Program-made: the position numbers and the translations under genes | Notes under the pieces: generated by a model | The model's database searches: none | The model's input: the letters and a program-made list of their open reading frames with translations, nothing else | Told to the model about the DNA's origin: nothing | Shown here: one piece after another, positions 29,205 to 36,882 of the stretch | Layout: each line of letters starts with the position of its first letter | Position numbering within the stretch: the stretch's first letter is position 1 | Assembly: GCF_004564275.1 (NCBI RefSeq) | Contig: NZ_SPDV01000035.1 | Location: forward strand, 25,635 to 89,634 | Direction: 5' to 3' | DNA length: 64,000 nt | Source of the DNA: Sphingomonas parva (ex Maeng et al. 2020) | Lineage (GTDB): Bacteria > Pseudomonadota > Alphaproteobacteria > Sphingomonadales > Sphingomonadaceae

Positions 29205-29543
29205 TCACCGCCGCGGGGCTCCGTCGGGTGTCTCGAGGACACCGGCCGCGGCGGGTTCGCTGCGCACCAGCCGGTTCAGCGCTTCGACATGGGCGGCGAA
29301 GGCGGCCCGACCCTTTCTCGTCAGACCCGCCCAGGTGCGCTGGCGCGACGCCACCGTCGCCTTTCGCAACGTGACATAGCCCGCATCCTCCAGCTGTTTG
29401 AGGTGCTTCGAGAGCACCGACTCGCTCACTCCCGTTTCGTCCCGGAGCAAGGCGAACTCGGCCTCGTCCGTCGCGGAGAGCATCGCGCAGATCTGCAGCC
29501 GCACCGGTGCGTGAATGACCGCGTCGAGTCCGTGCGGCGGCAT
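29205..29543 (-). CDS. Winged-helix transcriptional regulator (HTH_27/MarR-like)
   Basis: This 112-aa DNA-binding protein reads HAPVRLQICAMLSATDEAEF, then VSESVLSKHLKQLEDAGYVT and RTWAGLTRKGRAAFAAHVEA. The second segment contains the recognition helix. The pattern fits small winged-helix regulators that pair with a membrane protein. It begins at ATG 29543, overlapping the stop of the upstream membrane gene (29543-29989) by one base. Autoregulation through the palindrome at 30000-30014 is likely. Confidence 0.85.
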   Translation of the reverse strand: MPPHGLDAVIHAPVRLQICAMLSATDEAEFALLRDETGVSESVLSKHLKQLEDAGYVTLRKATVASRQRTWAGLTRKGRAAFAAHVEALNRLVRSEPAAAGVLETPDGAPRR

Positions 29544-29989
29544 CAGAGCTGCTCCGTCATCTCGGCACGCCAGAGCCTGTCCCACGCCGCGCTGGCGAAG
29601 GCGGCGACGATGGCGGCCACTGCCCCGCAGGCCAGAGGCACCCACGCCTTGCCCTCGTCACGGCCGAAATGGACGGCGACGAAAGCCAGACCGAGGATCA
29701 CGGCGAGGAAGCCGAGGGTGAGCGGCAGCGTACGTCCGCGGCGATAGCCGTTGACGCTCAGGCCGGTCTTCGCCTTCCAGACCGAATAGAGCGCGGCGAC
29801 GAACAACAGGCAGACGACCGATCCGGCTACGGGCCAGGGACCGGGCAGGCCAACGCTGGCGACGATTCCGCCCGTCCCGAGGCCGTAGAGCGGCGCGTAC
29901 CAACGCGGGGAAGCGGCGCGCGCGGCGAGTCTCTGTCGCGCGGCAGTGGCAGTGGCAAGGGCCTGGCGGGGTTCGAAATCGTCGGTCAT
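29543..29989 (-). CDS. Membrane protein paired with winged-helix regulator
   Basis: This 148-aa protein has four hydrophobic segments: about residues 35-50 (YGLGTGGIVASVGL), 55-72 (AGSVVCLLFVAALYSVW), 88-106 (LPLTLGFLAVILGLAFVAVH) and 117-135 (VPLACGAVAAIVAAFASAAW). There are short, charged loops. The family is uncharacterised, but such proteins often sit beside an HTH_27 regulator. It shares an operon with the regulator, with start and stop overlapping as TGATG. The start ATG 29989 follows GAGGAAAC on the minus strand. Confidence 0.75.
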   Translation of the reverse strand: MTDDFEPRQALATATAARQRLAARAASPRWYAPLYGLGTGGIVASVGLPGPWPVAGSVVCLLFVAALYSVWKAKTGLSVNGYRRGRTLPLTLGFLAVILGLAFVAVHFGRDEGKAWVPLACGAVAAIVAAFASAAWDRLWRAEMTEQL

Positions 29990-29997
29990 GTTTCCTC

Positions 29998-30042
29998 ACT
30001 TTCCAAGTTGGAAACTAAAGTGACTTTCCAACTTGTCAAGTG
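29998..30042 (-). promoter_or_regulatory. Promoter and palindromic operator of the regulator operon
   Basis: TTTCCAAGTTGGAAA (30000-30014) is a perfect 7-1-7 palindrome. A related half, TTTCCAACTTG, lies at 30025-30035. On the minus strand TTGACA (30034-30039) looks like a -35, with a poor TAGTTT 16 bases on. The operator therefore overlaps the promoter. Binding by the operon's own regulator is inferred. Confidence 0.7.
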
Positions 30043-30083
30043 ACAAGCACGGCCGTGCATTTCGTCGTGACGAACCGTGCCGC

Positions 30084-31112
30084 TCACTCCTCTCCCTGGA
30101 GCATTTTCGTCCGCTCGATCGTCAGCCAGGCGGCAAGGCTGTCGGAGGGAACGCCCGGCCACTTCAGCTTCGCGAAGGCGACAAATGCGTCACGATAGCG
30201 CAGCCAGGCGCGCTGCGCGTCGCGTATCCCCACCTGCGTGACGGCTCCGATCCCGCGCCCGGTGTCGGCTTCGCGTATCGCCTTGCGGTAAGCGGCGTTG
30301 AGCGCGGCGTCGGCGGCCCGATATTGGGCGCTGGTGTAGCGGGGCGCACGCCCGGTCGAGAGCCGCCGCAGCATCTCGGTAAAGGCTTCGCGCGCCGCCT
30401 CTTCGGCGCCGATCTGCATCGCCGCCCGCGCCGTCCCGCTCAGGTCCACCTCGCCGCCGCCGTGCGCGTCGACCCAGGCGTCACGAGCCTTCTGAAGCGG
30501 CGCGAACGCCTGGCGCTCGGCCGGAGTCCAGCCGCGCATGAGCACCGCCAGCGCGGCGGCCCGCCGCGCAGTATCGATCCGCTCGTGGTGACCGGCGCAA
30601 TAGCCCATCGCCAGGCCGCTGGTCACGTCGTCGCAGAAGTGGAAGTCGCTGCCCGTCCAGCCCTCCATTTTCGCCCCGGCGAGATGCCGGACCCGTCCGT
30701 CCGATTCGAACGGCGCGCCTTCGATGCCGCAGGCGAGATGCGTCGCCACGTCGAGGTCGCGCCTGGCGCCGACCCCATTGGCGTAGATCGTCATCAGCAT
30801 GATGCTGCCGCCGAACACGCCGTCATCGCCCGCGTCCCGCTCGAGAAAGGCACATTGGCGGGCTTTCACCGGATCGGCCTTCATCCCGATGCCGTAATAG
30901 AGCGCCTCGGAATCGCAGCCCCTGAGCGCGGCCACGGCCTTGGCGTCGGGCCGATCGGCGCGCGGCGGCTCCTTGGCCTTCAACGCCCGGCAGATCGCCT
31001 TCGATTCCTCGAATCCTTGCGTGAACTCGCCAGTCGCCTCGGACCAGTCGTAGCTCTGTCCGGCGGCCGCTGCGCCGAGCAGCGCCGCCGCCGCAACCGC
31101 GATGAGCTTCAT
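30084..31112 (-). CDS. LprI/DUF1311 domain secreted protein
   Basis: This 342-aa protein has a signal peptide (MKLIAVAAAALLGAAAAGQS). The C-terminal 90 residues have the LprI N-terminal-domain pattern: YTSAQYRAADAALNAAYRKA then VTQVGIRDAQRAWLRYRDAF, in which other members bind lysozyme. The middle contains Cys pairs (ICRALK, GCDSEALYYGIG, CAFLERDAGDDG) and a SEL1-like helix pair (GGSIMLMTIYANGVGARRDL). It probably acts in the periplasm. Lysozyme-inhibitor activity is only by domain homology. The start ATG 31112 gives a clean signal peptide. Confidence 0.78.
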   Translation of the reverse strand: MKLIAVAAAALLGAAAAGQSYDWSEATGEFTQGFEESKAICRALKAKEPPRADRPDAKAVAALRGCDSEALYYGIGMKADPVKARQCAFLERDAGDDGVFGGSIMLMTIYANGVGARRDLDVATHLACGIEGAPFESDGRVRHLAGAKMEGWTGSDFHFCDDVTSGLAMGYCAGHHERIDTARRAAALAVLMRGWTPAERQAFAPLQKARDAWVDAHGGGEVDLSGTARAAMQIGAEEAAREAFTEMLRRLSTGRAPRYTSAQYRAADAALNAAYRKAIREADTGRGIGAVTQVGIRDAQRAWLRYRDAFVAFAKLKWPGVPSDSLAAWLTIERTKMLQGEE

Positions 31113-31236
31113 CCGCCGTGCCCCTCCACAAAGCAGCGCGGAGGCTACGCTTCGCGCCCGTGGCGCGCAACGCCGCTGGATCCCAACATGAGTCAAGGCG
31201 TTGTCCCCGTCCGGCTTGTGTTTTCCGGAGAAGGCG

Positions 31237-31467
31237 ATGTCGCGTTTCTTCTTCCATCTGCGCGGTCAGGGGCTTTCCGTCCGCGACGAGATCGGAACCG
31301 AATGTCGCAATGCCGATGAGGCAAGGACCTTTGCCATCCGTGTGGCGGAGGATCTCAGGCGTGCCGACTCCGGCAATTATCCGCTTTGTGCCCGGCTCGA
31401 CGTGGAGGACGACGAATCGCGTCCCGTCTTCCTCGTGCCCCTGCGACTCAGCGTCTCCGAGCGCTGA
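31237..31467 (+). CDS. DUF6894-like small protein
   Basis: This 76-aa protein reads MSRFFFHLRGQGLSVRDEIG, then EARTFAIRVAEDLRRADSG and DVEDDESRPVFLVPLRLSV. The opening (FFFHLR, D-x-x-G) and length are typical of the DUF6894 family common in rhizobia and sphingomonads. The function is unknown. GGAG 6 bases upstream supports ATG 31237. It lies alone between the divergent LprI-like gene and gloA. Confidence 0.7.
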   Translation: MSRFFFHLRGQGLSVRDEIGTECRNADEARTFAIRVAEDLRRADSGNYPLCARLDVEDDESRPVFLVPLRLSVSER

Positions 31468-31533
31468 TCGGCGCGTCGCGCCGCTGGAACCGGCGGCGCC
31501 CCGCGGCCATATAGCCGGCGAAAGGACGCTGGC

Positions 31534-31950
31534 ATGAAATATCTCCACACGATGATCCGGGTCTCGGATCCAGAGGCGACGCTTCGCTTTTTCGAGCTGC
31601 TCGGGCTTCGCGAGCTGCGGCGGATGGACAATGAAAAGGGCCGCTTCACCCTGATCTTCCTCGCCGCGCCCGGAGACGAGCAGGCGCAGGTCGAGCTCAC
31701 CCACAATTGGGACGAGCAAGGCTATGGCGAGGGCCGCAACTTCGGCCATCTCGCCTACCGGGTCGACGATATCTACGAGACCTGCCGGCGGCTGATGGAC
31801 AATGGCGTGACGATCAACCGCCCGCCTCGCGACGGCCACATGGCCTTCGTGCGGACGCCGGACAACATCTCGATCGAGCTGCTGCAGGCCGGCGACGCCA
31901 GGCCGCCGCAGGAGCCCTGGGCCTCGATGCCGAACACCGGGCACTGGTGA
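31534..31950 (+). CDS. gloA: Lactoylglutathione lyase (glyoxalase I)
   Basis: This 138-aa VOC-fold enzyme converts the methylglyoxal-glutathione adduct to S-lactoylglutathione. Its motifs are HTMIRVSDPEATLRFFELLG with the metal His, QVELTHNWDEQGYGEGRNFG with Glu, GHLAYRVDDIYETC with the second His, and FVRTPDNISIELLQ with the final Glu. AAGGA is 8 bases before ATG 31534. With gloB two genes downstream, it forms a methylglyoxal-detoxification set. The stop overlaps the next start by one base. Confidence 0.93.
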   Translation: MKYLHTMIRVSDPEATLRFFELLGLRELRRMDNEKGRFTLIFLAAPGDEQAQVELTHNWDEQGYGEGRNFGHLAYRVDDIYETCRRLMDNGVTINRPPRDGHMAFVRTPDNISIELLQAGDARPPQEPWASMPNTGHW

Positions 31951-33026
31951 TGACGCCGGGGCGCTGGCCGGATCGACGCTTCGCGGCGTTGCTCGGCAGC
32001 CGGCTCCCCCTGGTCCAGGCTCCGATGGCGGGCGCCGGCGGAGTCGCGCTCGCCGTCGGCGCGATCGCCGGTGGCGCGGTCGGATCTCTGCCCTGCGCGA
32101 TGTTGCGCGCGGACCAGGTGCGCACCGACGCGGCGGAAGTCCGCCGCCGCGCCGCGGGCCCGCTGGCGCTCAACTTCTTCTGTCACCGCATGCCCCGGTC
32201 GAGCGACGACGCGGCGTGGCGACGCCTTCTCCAGCCTTTCCACCGCGAATTGGACGTCGACCCGGAAACGAGCGGCGGCGCCGCACGCCGACCGTTCGAC
32301 GAGGAGATGTGCGCGGCCGTGGAGGAGATACGCCCTGAGATCGTCAGCTTCCACTTCGGCTTGCCCGACCCGCCCTTGCTCGAGCGGGTACGCCGGACCG
32401 CAGCGAAGGTTCTCGGCAATGCGACGAGCGTGGCCGAGGCGCGGAGCCTCGCCGCCAGCGGCGTCGACGCGATCATCGCCCAGGGCTGGGAGGCGGGAGG
32501 CCATATCGGACGCTTCCTGGACGCGCCCCACGAGCGCCAGCTCGGTCTCTTCGCCCTCCTGCCCCAGATCGTCGACGCGGTTCGGCTTCCCGTGATCGCG
32601 GCCGGGGGCATCGCGGACGGCCGCGGTGTCGCCGCGGCGATGATGCTCGGCGCCGCGGCCGTTCAGATCGGCACCGCCTATCTGCGCTGCCCGGAGAGCC
32701 TGATCGCTCCGGCGCATCGGCAGGCGCTCGCCTCTCCGCTCGCGGAGCAGACGGAGTTCACCAATCTCTACAGCGGCGGGCTCGCGCGTGGCCTGCCGAC
32801 CCGGCTGACCGAGGCGCTCGGCCCGATCCGCGACGAGGTGCCGTCATTTCCGCTCGCCTCCGCCGCGCTGGCGCCGCTGGCCGAGGCGGCGGAGCGGCGC
32901 GGCGAGAGCGGCTTCAGGCCGATGTGGGCCGGCCAGTCGGCGGCGCTCGCTCCGGTGCTGCCGGCGCGCGATCTTACCGAGCGGCTCGGCGCCGAGGCGC
33001 TGGCCTTGCTTGGGCGTGAGGACTAA
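31950..33026 (+). CDS. Nitronate monooxygenase family protein
   Basis: This 358-aa FMN-dependent TIM-barrel enzyme of the nitronate monooxygenase (2-nitropropane dioxygenase) family reads LPLVQAPMAGAGGVALAVGA, IIAQGWEAGGHIG, LPVIAAGGIADGRGVAAAMM and AAAVQIGTAYLRCPES. The last two blocks bind the FMN phosphate. The physiological substrate is probably a nitronate or propionate-3-nitronate by family. It is inserted between gloA and gloB. The start ATG 31950 overlaps the gloA stop by one base (TGATG). Confidence 0.88.
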   Translation: MTPGRWPDRRFAALLGSRLPLVQAPMAGAGGVALAVGAIAGGAVGSLPCAMLRADQVRTDAAEVRRRAAGPLALNFFCHRMPRSSDDAAWRRLLQPFHRELDVDPETSGGAARRPFDEEMCAAVEEIRPEIVSFHFGLPDPPLLERVRRTAAKVLGNATSVAEARSLAASGVDAIIAQGWEAGGHIGRFLDAPHERQLGLFALLPQIVDAVRLPVIAAGGIADGRGVAAAMMLGAAAVQIGTAYLRCPESLIAPAHRQALASPLAEQTEFTNLYSGGLARGLPTRLTEALGPIRDEVPSFPLASAALAPLAEAAERRGESGFRPMWAGQSAALAPVLPARDLTERLGAEALALLGRED

Positions 33027-33035
33027 TCTCGCAGG

Positions 33036-33764
33036 ATGATCGAGATCGTCCGCGTTCCCGCGCTCAGCGACAATTACATCTGGCTCGTGCACGAACCCGA
33101 GAGTGGCGAGACCGCAGTCGTCGATCCCGCCCAGGCGGAGCCGGTCCTGGCGGCCGCCGCGGCGCGCGGCTGGACGATAAGCCAGATCTGGAACACCCAC
33201 TGGCACGGCGATCACACCGGCGGCAACGCGGCCATCAAGGCCGCGACCGGCTGCACGATCACGGGTCCCGCGGCCGAGGCCGCGCGCATCCCCACGCTCG
33301 ACCGCGGCGTGCGCGAAGGTGATCTGGTCATGCTCGGCCCGGTGCGGGCGACGGTGATGGAGGTGCCGGCCCATACCGCCGGCCACATCGCTTATCATTT
33401 GCCTTCGGAGAGCGTCGCCTTCGTCGGCGACACATTGTTCGCGATGGGCTGCGGGCGGCTGTTCGAGGGCAATGCCGAGCAGATGCACGCCAATCTCCAG
33501 CGGCTCGCCGCGCTGCCGGCGGAAACCCAGGTCTATTGCGCGCACGAATACACCCTGTCCAACGGCCGCTTCGCCCTCGTCGCGGAGCCGGACAATGACG
33601 ACATTCGCGCGCGGATGGTGCGGGTCGAGGCCGCCCGCGCCGTCAACGAAGCGACGGTGCCGACGACCATCGCCCTGGAGCGCGCAACCAATCCGTTCAT
33701 GCGCGCTGCTTCTGCGGCGCAGCTCGCCGAGCGCCGACTGGCGAAGGATAATTTCCGCGGCTGA
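33036..33764 (+). CDS. gloB: Hydroxyacylglutathione hydrolase (glyoxalase II)
   Basis: This 242-aa metallo-beta-lactamase fold enzyme hydrolyses S-lactoylglutathione to lactate. The zinc motif is NTHWHGDHTGG (HxHxDH). Further ligands are in VPAHTAGHIAYHL, FVGDTLFAMGCGRLFEG and VYCAHEYTLSNGRFA. The C-terminal domain ends in NPFMRA, the glutathione-binding part. It starts 9 bases after the previous gene. Together with gloA it completes the glyoxalase pathway. Confidence 0.95.
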   Translation: MIEIVRVPALSDNYIWLVHEPESGETAVVDPAQAEPVLAAAAARGWTISQIWNTHWHGDHTGGNAAIKAATGCTITGPAAEAARIPTLDRGVREGDLVMLGPVRATVMEVPAHTAGHIAYHLPSESVAFVGDTLFAMGCGRLFEGNAEQMHANLQRLAALPAETQVYCAHEYTLSNGRFALVAEPDNDDIRARMVRVEAARAVNEATVPTTIALERATNPFMRAASAAQLAERRLAKDNFRG

Positions 33765-33813
33765 AGGCGCGATTCCGTCACGCTCGCGTTGAGCAGATGA
33801 GGAGGATCGGACG

Positions 33814-34224
33814 ATGAAGGCATTTCTCGCTGTGTGCGCGCTGGGGCTGGTCGCCGGCTGCGCCGATCAGGCTGCGCCCGAGCTGAGCGAATCGGACGAA
33901 GCCCGCCTGGGGGCGGAGCTCGCCAATTACGAGCAGGCCGGCCGCACGGTCGATTGCGTCAACAGCCGCGACCTGCGCGGCAACCGCAGCGCCGGTGAGG
34001 CCGCGATCATCTTCGATGGGCTCGGCCGCCGGGTCTGGGTCAATCGTCCCCCGGCCGGTTGCCCGAGCCTCGAGCACGGACGTGCGCTTCGCACCTCCAC
34101 CCCCTCCACCCGACTCTGCCGCGGCGACATCGCCACGGTCTTCGATCCGGTGAGCGGCATCAGCTACGGCAGCTGCGGCCTTGGCGCGTTCACGCCCTAC
34201 GAGCGTCGGCCCAGCGCCGGCTGA
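33814..34224 (+). CDS. Small secreted lipoprotein of unknown function
   Basis: This 136-aa protein begins MKAFLAVCALGLVAGCADQA with lipobox VAGC (Cys16). The mature part has four further cysteines: VDCVNS, AGCPSL, LCRGD and SCGLGA. The sequence AGRTVDCVNSRDLRGNRSAG looks like a small cysteine-rich domain (DUF6491-like is possible). It ends FTPYERRPSAG. GAGGAT lies before ATG 33814. Function unknown; probably an outer- or inner-membrane lipoprotein. It lies 49 bases after gloB. Confidence 0.72.
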   Translation: MKAFLAVCALGLVAGCADQAAPELSESDEARLGAELANYEQAGRTVDCVNSRDLRGNRSAGEAAIIFDGLGRRVWVNRPPAGCPSLEHGRALRTSTPSTRLCRGDIATVFDPVSGISYGSCGLGAFTPYERRPSAG

Positions 34225-34411
34225 GGCGCCGCGCCCGGGGCGCAGAACGGCCCGGCTGCGCAACGTCCCGTCCCGCCTCTGCCCGCCCGCCGGCCGATTA
34301 TGGAGAAAGACTGCCCTTCGGGAGTTTCATCGTCACCGTCGCCGGCTTCGAGCCGCGACATGCGCGTGTCCGTCATACGGCACGCCCCGTTCTAACTAGG
34401 GAGACGATGTG

Positions 34412-34903
34412 ATGAGAGTAGCTGCATTTGCGATCACGCTGATGCTGGGCGGCGCGGCCATCGCCCAGACCACCACGACGACGACCACGGACCAGAGCAC
34501 CGGCATGTCCACCGGCGTGAGCACCCAGGTCGGCACGACCGGCGTAGAAGCCGATGTCGACGTGAATGCGCAGGCCACCACCAGCATGCCGAGCACCAGC
34601 ACGACCACCACCACCCAGTCGAACACCAGCTGGAATACCGGCCAGACCACGATGGCCAGCAACATGACCGGCCAGACGGTCCAGCCGAGCAACGCCAATC
34701 CGGAACGCGACGCGCGCGGCATCCGCGTGATCTCCGATCCGGCCGTTGCGCCGGCCGGCTATAACGGCACTGCCGGTACCGGAATGGGCGGCCCCGTGGC
34801 CGACACCAGCGCGATGGGCAGCGACTCCTCGGCTCCGGCCTGCTCGAAGACGGTGACGGACAATTGCGTCCAGACCTACGAGCGCGGCCGCTCGCCGCGC
34901 TGA
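34412..34903 (+). CDS. Secreted Thr/Ser-rich low-complexity protein
   Basis: This 163-aa protein has a signal peptide (MRVAAFAITLMLGGAAIAQ). Thr-rich stretches follow (TTTTTTT after the cleavage site, and STSTTTTTQSNTS further on), then a Met/Gly/Asn region and the tail CSKTVTDNCVQTYERGRSPR with two Cys. The codon choice (acc/acg) remains GC-rich. I cannot assign a family. AGGGAGAC lies 7 bases before ATG 34412; GTG 34409 is also in frame. It is likely periplasmic or surface-exposed. Confidence 0.65.
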   Translation: MRVAAFAITLMLGGAAIAQTTTTTTTDQSTGMSTGVSTQVGTTGVEADVDVNAQATTSMPSTSTTTTTQSNTSWNTGQTTMASNMTGQTVQPSNANPERDARGIRVISDPAVAPAGYNGTAGTGMGGPVADTSAMGSDSSAPACSKTVTDNCVQTYERGRSPR

Positions 34904-34924
34904 GCAGCGACTGACCCAAGCCAG

Positions 34925-34958
34925 GAAGCCCTGGCCCGCACCAGCGGGTCAGGGCTTC
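34925..34958. terminator. Hairpin terminator candidate after the Thr-rich gene
   Basis: GAAGCCCTG and CCCG pair with CGGG and CAGGGCTTC around a short loop (one G/T mismatch). It lies 21 bases after the gene and 42 before the convergent acyl-CoA ligase stop. No T-run follows, so it is a weak or bidirectional terminator. Confidence 0.55.
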
Positions 34959-34999
34959 ATGCGTTTCAGGGTCGCTCGCCGAGCTCGGTCGAGCGCCGC

Positions 35000-36787
35000 C
35001 TATTTCTTGTACAGGGCGTCCAGCCGCTCGCCATACACCTCGCGGATGACGTGCCGGCGGATCTTGATCGAGGGCGTGAGCTGCTGGTTCTCGACCGTGA
35101 ACGCCTCGTCGGCGACGATGAAGCGCCGCACTTTCTCGATCACCGAGAGATCGGCGTTGACGCGGTCGAGCGCCTTGCCAAGGGCGCGGTGATAATCCGG
35201 GTCGTCGGCGAGCCCCGTCCGCGGTCTGCCGTTCGCCTTCGCCCATTCCGCCGTCCATTCCGGGTCGGGGACGATCACCGCGACCAGGTACGGCCGCCGG
35301 TCGCCGACGACCATCGCCTGCAGGATCTCGGGCTGGATGGTGAGCATGCCCTCCACCTTCTGCGGCGCGACGTTGTCGCCCTTGTCGTTGACGATCAGGT
35401 CCTTCTTGCGGTCGGTGATGACGAGCCGCCCGCGCGCGTCGAGATGGCCGATGTCGCCGGTGTGCAGCCAGCCGTCGATCACCGCCTTCGCGGTCTGCGC
35501 CGGATTGCGCCAATAGCCCTTCATCACCAGCGGGCCGCGCACAAGGATCTCGCCGTCCTCGGCGATCCTGACTTCCGCATTCTTCAGCGGCGGACCGACA
35601 GTGTCCATCTTGATCCCGGCGCGCGGCCGGTTGCAGCTGATCACCGGGCCCGCCTCGGTCTGGCCATAGCCCTGGAGCAGGGTAAGGCCGAGGGCGTGGA
35701 AGAAGATGCCGACGTCGGGGTTGAGCGGCGCGCCGCCGGAGACCATCGCCTTGATCCGCCCGCCGAAGCGGGCGCTGACCTTCGGCCGCAACGTGCGCGA
35801 GAGGATGAGGTCCATCGGCCGGTCCCACAGCGGAATCCCCCCGGCATAGTCCTTCGCGCCGATCGCGAGCGCCCGCTGCATCAGGTAGTTGGAGAGCCTG
35901 CCCTGCTTCTCGACGGACTTGAGGATGCGCTGCCGCAGCACCTCGAACAGGCGGGGCACGACCACCATGATGGTCGGGCGTACCTCCTCGATGTTGGAGG
36001 CGAGCTTCTCCAGCCCTTCGGAATAATAGATCTGCGCGCCCAGGCCGATCGGGAAGAACTGACCGCCGCTATGCTCATAGGCGTGGCTGGCGGGCAGGAA
36101 CGAGAGGAAGACCTCGTCGTCGATCCCGAAATCCTCGGAAATGACGGTAGTGCAGCCCTCGACATTGTGAAGGATCGCGCCGTGATGCTGCATCACGCCG
36201 CGCGGGGCGCCGCCGGTGCCGGACGTGTAGATCAGGCAGGCGAGGTCGTCGCGGCCGGTCTGCTCCGCCTCCGCCGTCAGGCCCGCGACGTCCGCAGCGC
36301 CGCTGTCGACCAGCGTCTGCCATTGATGGAAGGCGACATCGCCGGCCTGGCCTCCGGGCAGCGGCTCCATGCCGATCACATGCTCGCAGCTGTTCGATCG
36401 GATCGCCGCCGGCAGCAGCGGCTTCGCGAGCTTCGCCGTCGAGACGATCACGGCCCGCGCGCCGCTGTCGTTCAGGATGTGGGTGTGATCGCGCTCGGTG
36501 TTGGTGGTGTAGGTCGGCACCGTCACGCAGCCCGCGGCCATGATCGCCAGGTCGGACAGGCACCATTCCGGCCGGTTCTCGGACACCAGCATGACCATGT
36601 CGCCCCTGGCCAGACCGATGGCGCGCAGCGACGCAGCCAGCGCCGCGACCTGGTGCGCCGCCTCCCGCCAGCTGATCGATTGCCAGCGGCCATCCTTCTT
36701 CGCCCAGAGGAACGGCGCATCGCCGCGCTCCGCCGCCCGTACGAAGAACATCGTCACCAGGTTCGGAAACGTCTCGACTGGCCGCAA
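35000..36787 (-). CDS. Long-chain fatty acid--CoA ligase (AMP-binding)
   Basis: This 595-aa acyl-activating enzyme forms acyl-CoA through an acyl-AMP intermediate. The ATP loop is LIYTSGTGGAPRGVMQHHGA, the second motif is LLQGYGQTEAGPVISCNRPR, and the C-terminal motifs are TGDIGHLDARGRLVITDRKK then DLIVNDKGDNVAPQKVEG. The domain order and the FPNLVTMFFVRAAERGD start match the FadD15-type family. I chose TTG 36787 because GGGGAGA precedes it; TTG 36802 adds 5 residues. It has no signal peptide. It acts in lipid uptake or beta-oxidation, with the exact chain length unknown. Confidence 0.9.
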   Translation of the reverse strand: MRPVETFPNLVTMFFVRAAERGDAPFLWAKKDGRWQSISWREAAHQVAALAASLRAIGLARGDMVMLVSENRPEWCLSDLAIMAAGCVTVPTYTTNTERDHTHILNDSGARAVIVSTAKLAKPLLPAAIRSNSCEHVIGMEPLPGGQAGDVAFHQWQTLVDSGAADVAGLTAEAEQTGRDDLACLIYTSGTGGAPRGVMQHHGAILHNVEGCTTVISEDFGIDDEVFLSFLPASHAYEHSGGQFFPIGLGAQIYYSEGLEKLASNIEEVRPTIMVVVPRLFEVLRQRILKSVEKQGRLSNYLMQRALAIGAKDYAGGIPLWDRPMDLILSRTLRPKVSARFGGRIKAMVSGGAPLNPDVGIFFHALGLTLLQGYGQTEAGPVISCNRPRAGIKMDTVGPPLKNAEVRIAEDGEILVRGPLVMKGYWRNPAQTAKAVIDGWLHTGDIGHLDARGRLVITDRKKDLIVNDKGDNVAPQKVEGMLTIQPEILQAMVVGDRRPYLVAVIVPDPEWTAEWAKANGRPRTGLADDPDYHRALGKALDRVNADLSVIEKVRRFIVADEAFTVENQQLTPSIKIRRHVIREVYGERLDALYKK

Positions 36788-36882
36788 CTGCCCTCTCCCC
36801 AAAGGCCTGGATCGCGCGAGGCTGAATCAGCCCCGGAGTCGAATCAAGGCCGTAACCAGCCGATCCCGGCCTGCTACCCTAT

